A DNA stretch of 21,529 nt from an uncultured Azospirillum sp. Lineage in GTDB: Bacteria > Pseudomonadota > Alphaproteobacteria > Azospirillales > Azospirillaceae. Under the pieces are notes generated by a model. The model made no database searches. It was not told the origin of the DNA and worked only from the letters and a program-made list of their open reading frames with translations. Where the stretch lies: NCBI GenBank assembly GCA_937960755.1, contig CALGOL010000310.1, forward strand, positions 1 through 21,529, read 5' to 3'. Made by a program: the position numbers and the translations under genes. Positions 8,288-14,401 of the stretch are shown piece by piece; within the stretch, counting starts at the first letter, position 1, and every line of letters begins with the position of its first letter.

Positions 8288-8725
8288 ATGGTTGAAAAAT
8301 TCGGCGACGCCGCCCTGCGACATCTGGGAACAGCTGAAGTACTGGAGGATGAGGGGCGGATTGACGACGCAGCCTACCATTATGGGCTGGTCGGAGAAAC
8401 GGCGCTGAAGGCTGCCGTCGAAAGCGCAATCGCTCCGCTGCCCAAGGAACTTCGTAAGCACATTAATCAACGCGACAACAACGGTAACGACGTATCTCTA
8501 CAGACAAGTATCGTAAATTATGCTCGCTCAGCCAAACTCCTAGCTAATGGTCGCTTGGGCGGCGCACTTCTAAGTGACTTAACACATACCCTTTTGAATC
8601 TGCGATTTACCGGCTGGTCGCTCAATATTCGCTACGCGGATAGCGACTGCTGCCCGGTAAGTGATGGTGATCTTGCCGTATGGAAAGCCGACGCTATCGC
8701 CCTCTTTAACGGTGGAGTGTTTTGA
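8288..8725 (+). CDS. Small HEPN-like helical protein, cassette gene 1
   Basis: A 145-residue, mainly helical soluble protein that I cannot assign to a named family with certainty. Residues 6-41 (GDAALRHLGTAEVLEDEGR, then DDAAYHYGLVGETALKA) recall the A-x2-H-x2-G-x3-E-x-ALK pattern of HEPN domains. A FTGWSLNIRYA stretch (107-117) fits the later helices of such proteins. I see no clear R-x4-6-H RNase motif, so if it is HEPN it may be non-catalytic. I start at the ATG at 8288, with GGAGAG 8 bases upstream. A TTG two codons earlier is in frame but poorly placed. The stretch 8461-8580 is only 56/120 G+C, well below the neighbouring housekeeping genes, which suggests transfer. Its stop is one base before the next start. 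Confidence 0.8.
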   Translation: MVEKFGDAALRHLGTAEVLEDEGRIDDAAYHYGLVGETALKAAVESAIAPLPKELRKHINQRDNNGNDVSLQTSIVNYARSAKLLANGRLGGALLSDLTHTLLNLRFTGWSLNIRYADSDCCPVSDGDLAVWKADAIALFNGGVF

Positions 8726-8726
8726 C

Positions 8727-10046
8727 ATGACCGTGCGCTACGACGACGCTCTGCCGATCTTGATCAAAATTTGTCGCGATGCGCAGATCGATCTTGAGAC
8801 CCGCGATGATGTGGTGGTTTTGCGCGACGCCACCGGTCGGCTCGGAGTCGCCTTCGAAACCCGACGAAAAAACGATGGTCTCGTTGAACGCTTGCGTGAG
8901 GCGCTGGGGGCCTACGCGCTGGCGGAGCCGGTCTTGCCGACAGCGCTATTTCCATCCCTCATGCAGGCCGGTCCCAAAGAAACCTTCATCAAATTATCCG
9001 ATGATGATGGGCAATGGATTCGGTTACTGGATCGCCGCATCGTCGGCGCCGACTGGCTGGCCGATTTGGCCCCGCAGGCGGATAGGCCGCCCCGTTTGGT
9101 TTTCGGCTCGTTAAAAGGCGGCGTCGGGCGCACGACGGCGCTGGCGGTTCTCGCCGCCGACTTGGCGCAAAATGGCAAGCGGGTGTTGTGCGTTGATTTG
9201 GATTTGGAGGCGCCAGGACTGGGCGGCATGTTGTTGCGCGACAGGCCGAACGATGATCGTCGTCCGAAATTCGGCGCGCTGGACTATCTCGTCGAAAATG
9301 GTTTGGGCGGCGTTGAAGACGACGAACTGCTCGATTTTATCGGCGTCAGTCATTTCGTTGACGGGTCCATTCATGTCCTGCCGGCGGTCGGGCGCGTGAC
9401 TGACGAGCACCCGGAAAACATGATCGGCAAACTGGCGCGCGGCCTTATCGAAGATGTCGGAGCCGATGGGCGGCAGTCGGTCGCAATGCAAATGCGGGCG
9501 ATGGTCGATCGCTTTGTCGGCTATGGCGATTATGACGCCGTCTTGATCGACGCGCGGGCGGGGTTGGCGGAGACAACCGCCGGAACGTGGCTGGGCTTAG
9601 GGGCGCGCAAACTGCTGTTGTTCGGCGTCAACCAACCGCAGACGTTCGCCGGATACGCATATGTTCTGGCGCATCTGATTCAGACGTTGGGCGCGCCGGA
9701 CGAAAATGCGCCGACGGATTGGCGCTCGCGTCTTTCTTTTGTCCACGCCAAAGCGTCCGGTTCCGGCGACGGGCGGACGATTTTTCGCGGGCGCCTTTAC
9801 GACTTGTGCCTGACAAGGCTCTACGATGAGGAATCGCCGGAGGATGACGGCGCCTTCACCTTTGGCTTCGACGAAACAGGAACCGAAATTCCTCACGACG
9901 CGACGCTGATTGAGTATCATCCCGATTATGACGCCTTTGACCCGCAAGCCGACGAAGCCTTGCTGCGGAAAGACGTTTACCGCGGGCCTTACGGAGCCTT
10001 CCTGGAACGCGCATGGGAGATACTCGGATGGGAGAGGCCGGAATGA
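8727..10046 (+). CDS. MinD/ParA-type ATPase with KGGVGRTT loop, cassette gene 2
   Basis: A 439-residue protein. The first 120 or so residues form an uncharacterised domain (MTVRYDDALPILIKICRDAQ...). A SIMIBI-class ATPase domain follows: PRLVFGSLKGGVGRTTALAVLAADLA with the deviant Walker A K130-GGVGR-T136-T137, then RVLCVDLDLEAPGLGG, and a Walker B-like AVLIDARAGLAE with D275. The residue before the TT is arginine where ParA and MinD have the catalytic-loop lysine. I believe a KGGVGR subclass of this ATPase fold is known, but its function is poorly defined. GGTGGAG lies 9 bases before the chosen ATG at 8727. A start at 8661 would overlap gene 1 and is rejected. The stop overlaps gene 3 in ATGA, implying co-translation. 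Confidence 0.85.
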   Translation: MTVRYDDALPILIKICRDAQIDLETRDDVVVLRDATGRLGVAFETRRKNDGLVERLREALGAYALAEPVLPTALFPSLMQAGPKETFIKLSDDDGQWIRLLDRRIVGADWLADLAPQADRPPRLVFGSLKGGVGRTTALAVLAADLAQNGKRVLCVDLDLEAPGLGGMLLRDRPNDDRRPKFGALDYLVENGLGGVEDDELLDFIGVSHFVDGSIHVLPAVGRVTDEHPENMIGKLARGLIEDVGADGRQSVAMQMRAMVDRFVGYGDYDAVLIDARAGLAETTAGTWLGLGARKLLLFGVNQPQTFAGYAYVLAHLIQTLGAPDENAPTDWRSRLSFVHAKASGSGDGRTIFRGRLYDLCLTRLYDEESPEDDGAFTFGFDETGTEIPHDATLIEYHPDYDAFDPQADEALLRKDVYRGPYGAFLERAWEILGWERPE

Positions 10047-11518
10047 CCGATTTGCAGCCCCACCTGACGGCGTTGCGCGCGGCGATGGCGGCGTTTCCGC
10101 CACTGGAATCTCATACGCCCAACACCGCCATTGAACTCGACGAAATTTATTTCCCTAAGCAGCATGCGGCGGCGCTCGACCCGGACCGTTCGCTGGTCGT
10201 CGGCAACCGCGGCATGGGAAAAAGTTTTTGGGCCTCCGCATTGGTCAATCGGGATGCGCGCAGGCGAATTGCAGAGGCTTGGCCCCAGGCCCGGCTTGGT
10301 CACGGCGCCGTAGAGGTTGAGTTCGGTTTCGCCGAAGGAGAAGGCGCCATCGGCGTCAGCAAAGACGAGTTGAAATTACTTACCGATAACGGGACTTCCG
10401 CCGAACACATTTGGCGGGCCGTGACACTGCCGCAAATTGCCGAGTTAGCAGAACAGAAAATCCCCCTGTCATTGGCGGATCGAGCGATATGGGTGGCTAC
10501 GGAACCGGGCAAAGTCCGGGAGATGATGCGAACCGCAGACGCGCGGTTAACCGAACGCAAGAGAAAGTTGCTTTTCGTCTTCGACCAGTTGGAGCAACTG
10601 GCGGATGACCTTAGCCTGCGCAGCGATCTGACCCAAGGTATTTTGCGATTGGCGCTAGCGTTCAAGAGTTATCGCGGGCTTCGCGCAAAGATATTCATGC
10701 GACCGGACCACTTTGCCGAAGATCGGCTGTTCGCTTTCCCCGACGCCTCAAAAATCAAGGGCGAAGCGCTGCACCTCGACTGGCGGGCCACCGACCTTTA
10801 CGGATTGCTGTATTCTCGTTTATTACGGGCGGAACCCGACGCCTTCACCCCCCTTGCGTCGCAGGTCGGCGTATCATTAGCAGGTCAGAATAAGTTACCG
10901 GAAGACCTGTTGACTAACGAGAGCCTGCAACATCGTATCTTCGATCTTGTCGCCGGTGAAGGCATGGGGACGCGAAAGCGCGGCCTTCCCTATACTTGGG
11001 TGATTACGCACCTTTCGGATGCACGGAACCAAGTATCGCCGCGAACATTCTTACGCGCGCTCAAATTTGCAGCCGAACACACTCCCGCCCCTAACGATAA
11101 GGCTATCGACCACCTCGGCATTCATGAAGGCGTCCGCGAAGCCTCGAAAAACCGCGTCGACGATTTGAAGGAGGATTATCCTTGGGTGCCGCCGGCTCTG
11201 GATGCACTGCGCGGTTTGCTGGTTCCATGCCTGCCGGAAGAAATACTCGAGAAATGGTCCTGCGCGCACGGCCTTATTGCAGAACTCCGCAAAGTAGATG
11301 GTCAGAAAAAGCCCTCTTGGCTGGAAGAGGGGAATGATAATGAAAAATTGCACAAGAACCTTATGACCGCAATGGTGGATATCGGCGTTTTTGAAAACCG
11401 CATAACAACCGGAAAGATCGATGTGCCGGATATCTTTCGCCTTCCCTATAATATTAAGCGGAAAGGCGGCGTGACACAGCAGCAGCGGCGCAAGGTAAGA
11501 GTGCGCACGTCTGGTTAG
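10043..11518 (+). CDS. STAND/KAP-like P-loop ATPase, cassette gene 3
   Basis: A 491-residue protein with one P-loop ATPase domain. Walker A is G54-NRGMGKS-61 and a Walker B-like strand is LLFVFDQLEQL with D181. Downstream features, IKGEALHLDWRATDLYGLLYSRLLR and a helical C-terminal half, resemble STAND/KAP-type and Sll1717-like P-loop proteins. The tail PDIFRLPYNIKRKGG (462-476) looks like the end of a winged-helix module often seen in such ATPases, though I cannot confirm this. No nuclease, protease or membrane segment is visible. The start ATG lies inside the stop of gene 2 (ATGA) with GGGAGAGG just upstream. The gene ends 20 bases before the truncated pnp copy begins. Function unknown; a sensor or effector role with gene 2 is inference. 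Confidence 0.85.
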   Translation: MTDLQPHLTALRAAMAAFPPLESHTPNTAIELDEIYFPKQHAAALDPDRSLVVGNRGMGKSFWASALVNRDARRRIAEAWPQARLGHGAVEVEFGFAEGEGAIGVSKDELKLLTDNGTSAEHIWRAVTLPQIAELAEQKIPLSLADRAIWVATEPGKVREMMRTADARLTERKRKLLFVFDQLEQLADDLSLRSDLTQGILRLALAFKSYRGLRAKIFMRPDHFAEDRLFAFPDASKIKGEALHLDWRATDLYGLLYSRLLRAEPDAFTPLASQVGVSLAGQNKLPEDLLTNESLQHRIFDLVAGEGMGTRKRGLPYTWVITHLSDARNQVSPRTFLRALKFAAEHTPAPNDKAIDHLGIHEGVREASKNRVDDLKEDYPWVPPALDALRGLLVPCLPEEILEKWSCAHGLIAELRKVDGQKKPSWLEEGNDNEKLHKNLMTAMVDIGVFENRITTGKIDVPDIFRLPYNIKRKGGVTQQQRRKVRVRTSG

Positions 11519-11538
11519 TTTCAAGCGCTGTTCATAGG
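11519..11538 (+). other. Junction scar between cassette and truncated pnp
   Basis: These 20 bases lie between the gene 3 stop and the first base matching pnp codon 253. They resemble neither the pnp sequence preceding 6768 nor the pnp tail after 8104. I saw no short direct repeat, inverted repeat or transposon end here. The boundary falls inside a coding sequence, unlike a typical integrase attachment site. Confidence 0.6.
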
Positions 11539-12875
11539 GCCGACATCGCCGCCGCCTACACCGAAACGGTGAAGCAGGCGCGCTACGAGAAGATCGCCGC
11601 CGCCAAGGCCAAGGCGCTGGAGACCGTGGGCGGGGAGGGGGTCGAGAACTCCTGGATCTCCACCGAGTTCAAGGAACTGGAAAGCGACGTGCTGCGCGGC
11701 TCGGTGATCGCCACCAAGAAGCGCATCGACGGCCGCACCACCACCGACATTCGCCCCATCGTGTCGGAAGTCGGCATTTTGCCGCGCGCCCACGGTTCGG
11801 CGCTGTTCACCCGCGGCGAAACCCAGGCGCTGGTCGTCGCCACCCTGGGCACCAGCCAGGACGAACAGGTGATCGACGCGCTGGAAGGCGAATACCGCGA
11901 ACGCTTCATGCTGCACTATAACTTCCCGCCGTACTCGGTTGGCGAAGCTGGCCGCATGGGCTCGCCGGGCCGCCGCGAAATCGGTCACGGCAAGCTGGCG
12001 TGGCGGGCGATTCATCCGCTGCTGCCGAGCAAGGAACAGTTCCCCTACACCCTGCGCATCGTGTCGGAAATCACCGAATCCAACGGCTCGTCGTCGATGG
12101 CCACGGTGTGCGGCACCTCGCTGGCTTTGATGGACGCCGGCGCGCCCTTGGCCCGTCCGGTGGCCGGCATCGCCATGGGTCTGGTGAAGGAAGAAGAGGG
12201 CTTTGCGGTTCTGTCGGACATCCTGGGCGACGAAGATCACCTGGGCGACATGGACTTCAAGGTGGCCGGCACCGAAGCGGGCGTCACCGCCTTGCAGATG
12301 GACATCAAGATCACCTCGATCACCCCGGAAATCATGCAGATCGCTTTGGCGCAAGCCAAGGCGGGCCGCATGCACATTCTGGGCGAGATGGCCAAGGCGC
12401 TGACCGGCGCCCGCGACGGCGTCAATGAAAACGCCCCGCGCATCACCGTCATCAACATTCCGAAGGAAAAGATCCGCGACGTGATCGGTTCCGGCGGCAA
12501 GGTGATCCGTGAAATCGTCGAGCAGACCGGCGCCAAGATCGACATCGAAGACGACGGCACGGTGAAGGTGTCGGCGGTCGACCAGAAGAAGGCGCAGGCC
12601 GCCATCGACTGGATCAAGGGCATCGTCGCCGAACCGGAAATGAACGTCATCTACACCGGCAAGGTGGTGAAGACCGTCGATTTCGGCGCCTTCGTCAACT
12701 TCCTCGGGTCGCGCGATGGTTTGGTCCACATCTCTGAATTGTCGTCGCAGCGCGTCGGCAAGGTCACGGACGTGGTCAAGCAGGGCGACGAGGTCAAGGT
12801 GAAGGTCATCGGCTTTGACGACCGCGGCAAGATCAAGCTGTCGATGAAGCAGGTCGATCAGGCCACCGGCGAAGA
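11539..12875 (+). repeat. 1337-bp direct repeat, right copy (truncated pnp)
   Basis: This is the second copy of bases 6768-8104, same orientation, offset 4771, with no mismatch seen by eye. The left edge is abrupt (ATAGG, then GCCGACATC). At the right edge the copies diverge at 8105/12876, a few codons before the pnp stop. Confidence 0.95.
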
Positions 12876-12894
12876 CCTGACCAAAAAGGAATAA
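11539..12894 (+). pseudogene. pnp: 5'-truncated second copy of pnp
   Basis: This fragment encodes the equivalent of PNPase residues 253 to the end. RNase PH 1 and most of the helical linker are missing, while RNase PH 2, KH and S1 are intact. It ends in EDLTKKE rather than the EDLSKQG of the complete gene. The frame is open and could be read from a GTG at 11569, but that codon has no ribosome-binding site and the product would lack half of the catalytic core. I treat it as the stranded 3' part of the original gene after cassette insertion. Read-through from the cassette could still make its RNA. It ends in its own hairpin, probably the original or alternative pnp terminator. Confidence 0.9.
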
Positions 12895-12920
12895 GGCTTT
12901 CGCCTTAGCCTAAAAGCGTG

Positions 12921-12951
12921 AACGGCGCCGGGAATAGCTTCCGGCGCCGTT
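12921..12951. terminator. Bidirectional terminator-like hairpin
   Basis: A perfect 11-bp stem AACGGCGCCGG/CCGGCGCCGTT with a 9-base loop lies between the truncated pnp and the convergent DUF29 gene. T-rich bases follow on the minus-strand side (CACGCTTTTAGG) and weakly on the plus side (TTTCGCG). It probably serves both convergent genes. Confidence 0.7.
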
Positions 12952-12978
12952 TCGCGTTAGACAGCATTTTTGTCGTGA

Positions 12979-13425
12979 TTACGCGCCATCTTCCGGCCAG
13001 AAAGCCGCGCTCATAATCTGCTCGAACGTCCACGGGCATTCGGCGGGGAAGGTTTCCTCCGGCTGGCCGGTTTCCGCCGCCGCCTCGATCACCGCGTTGC
13101 CGTACGCATAGCACGCCGCATCGGCGATATGCGGCTTGAGGCTGGGGTTGCGGTCGATGTGGCGGGTCAGGTCGCGGCGCTGGATGCGGATCGTCGCCTC
13201 CCAAGAGGCGCCGCGCCGCTTTGGTTGAAACCGCCATTTCAAAAGATGCAGCAGCAGGACTGTCAGCCGGTTTTCAAGTTCACGCTGTTCCGTCTTGCCC
13301 ATGCTTTCGATTTCCTCGGCAATATGCGCGATATCCGCCGCCGCCAAATTCCCGGCGCGCAGCAACGCCGCCTGTTGATTGGCCCAGGCGTAAAAATCGC
13401 GGTCATACAAAGTCGGGTCGGTCAT
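12979..13425 (-). CDS. DUF29 family protein
   Basis: A 148-residue protein matching the DUF29 pattern. It opens with LYDRDFYAWANQQAALLRAG, continues with AHIAEEIESMGKTEQRELENRLTVLLLHLLKW, and then has SWEATIRIQRRDLTRHIDRNPSLK. DUF29 proteins are small helical cytoplasmic proteins, common in cyanobacteria and alphaproteobacteria, often in many copies, with no established function. The ATG at 13425 gives the family's usual beginning. It is convergent with the truncated pnp and is the first gene beyond the duplication, so it may mark the original downstream neighbour of pnp in this lineage. Confidence 0.9.
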   Translation of the reverse strand: MTDPTLYDRDFYAWANQQAALLRAGNLAAADIAHIAEEIESMGKTEQRELENRLTVLLLHLLKWRFQPKRRGASWEATIRIQRRDLTRHIDRNPSLKPHIADAACYAYGNAVIEAAAETGQPEETFPAECPWTFEQIMSAAFWPEDGA

Positions 13426-13530
13426 AGCTGGCCTCTGGCTGGATCTTGTCCGGCATGGTCGGGCGAACGCAGCCTAGCAGAAATTCAAAACGCCAGTGAG
13501 TCCAAACAAAAAATCCATAATCAATCTTAT

Positions 13531-13575
13531 GGAAAATATTATCCGGCGAATGGAGCAGGGCGCTCCACCTGCCGG
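13531..13575 (-). terminator. Probable terminator after the GDT1-type transporter gene
   Basis: On the minus strand a two-tier hairpin CCGGC...GGAGC-GCCCT-GCTCC...GCCGG (13575-13543) is followed by the AT-rich ATAATATTTTCC. It lies just past the transporter stop, in the gap before DUF29. The T run is imperfect. Confidence 0.55.
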
Positions 13576-13587
13576 AAAACGGCCGAC

Positions 13588-14163
13588 TCAAACCGCCAGC
13601 ACGCGGCCGGCGCCCATAAAGGCCGCCATGCCAAGGGCGGCGAACAAGGCCGCCGCCGCCGCGCGTATCCATTTCAGCGGCAAGCGGTCCGCCGCCATGC
13701 CGCCGATGAACACCGCCGGCACGTCGGCGATCATCATGCCGGCGGTGGTGCCAGCGGTGACGGTAAGCACGTCGTTGAAACGCGCGCCCAAAGCCACAGT
13801 GGCGATTTGCGTTTTATCGCCAATTTCAATCAGAAAGAACGCCACGGCCGTGGCGACGAACGCGCCGGCCTTGGCGGTGAAGCCCGGCGCCTCGTCAGCC
13901 TTATCGGGAATCAGCGCCCAAATCGCCATGCCAAGGAAGGATATAGTCAGCACCCAACGCAAGATTTCCGGGTCGAGCAAACCAGCGGCCATACCGCCGA
14001 TCCAAGCGGCGGCGGCGTGGTTGGCGATGGTGGCGACGAAAATCCCCAGTATGATCGGAACCGGCGCCCGGTAGCGCGCCGCCAGCATCAGCGCCAATAA
14101 TTGGGTCTTGTCGCCAATCTCGGCGATGGTCACCAAGCCGGCGGAAATAAGGAAGGTTTCCAT
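13588..14163 (-). CDS. GDT1/UPF0016 (TMEM165-like) cation transporter, putative Mn2+ exporter
   Basis: A 191-residue inner-membrane protein with about six hydrophobic helices in two homologous halves. Each half carries the family motif EIGDKT (residues 15-20 and 114-119). Members transport Mn2+ and/or Ca2+, and bacterial members are linked to manganese export. I place the start at METFLISAGLVTIAEIGDKTQ, because upstream in-frame sequence runs into the riboswitch and lacks the family pattern. The ribosome-binding site is weak. The yybP-ykoY-type riboswitch in its leader supports manganese as the substrate. Length is normal for the family. Confidence 0.93.
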   Translation of the reverse strand: METFLISAGLVTIAEIGDKTQLLALMLAARYRAPVPIILGIFVATIANHAAAAWIGGMAAGLLDPEILRWVLTISFLGMAIWALIPDKADEAPGFTAKAGAFVATAVAFFLIEIGDKTQIATVALGARFNDVLTVTAGTTAGMMIADVPAVFIGGMAADRLPLKWIRAAAAALFAALGMAAFMGAGRVLAV

Positions 14164-14248
14164 GAAGCAGGTCGTTTTTCGGGGCGAAGGCGATACGACG
14201 TTTGACCCGTCCGCACCCCGCCCTGCCCCGGCATCCGTGCGAAACGAG

Positions 14249-14365
14249 CCAAAGGTCTTGCCAAGCTGTCGCCGGACGCGCCATGGACGATCCGCCGCGA
14301 AACGGTTCGGTCCAAGTTTGTTGACGCGCCCCCTTCTGTCGCGAAGGCGGCTACTCCCCAATGGA
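14249..14365 (-). promoter_or_regulatory. yybP-ykoY-type (manganese) riboswitch
   Basis: On the minus strand the leader of the GDT1-type gene contains the 5' core GGGGAGTAGCCGCC (about 14359-14346), a middle GTCAACAAACTTGGACCGAACC segment, and the 3' core GGCAAGACCTTTGG ending at 14249. These two cores in this order and spacing (about 117 bases) are the hallmark of the yybP-ykoY RNA, which senses Mn2+ and commonly precedes Mn exporters, including UPF0016 genes. The outer P1 helix (CCATTGG with CCTTTGG) has two U-U mismatches. I did not resolve the expression platform. Confidence 0.82.
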
Positions 14366-14372
14366 TAGATGG

Positions 14373-14401
14373 TTTTTACCTGTCGCCCGTCACCGCGTCA
14401 A
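14373..14401 (-). promoter_or_regulatory. Probable promoter of the Mn riboswitch-transporter transcript
   Basis: On the minus strand TTGACG (14401-14396), a 17-base spacer and TAAAAA (14378-14373) form a good sigma-70-type promoter. The predicted start near 14366 coincides with the 5' end of the riboswitch aptamer. The -35 box overlaps the stop codon of the upstream GGDEF-EAL gene. Confidence 0.65.

Noticed and set aside
8288..8725. Catalytic HEPN ribonuclease
   Set aside because: No clear R-x4-6-H motif is present; the only R...H pairs have the wrong spacing. I keep HEPN-like as a fold-level suggestion only.
8124..11538. Integrative element or transposon with its own recombinase
   Set aside because: No integrase, transposase, terminal inverted repeats or tRNA target is seen between the pnp copies.
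11569..12894. Second functional PNPase gene starting at GTG 11569
   Set aside because: It lacks RNase PH 1, has no ribosome-binding site and begins at an arbitrary break point, so a stranded fragment is more likely.
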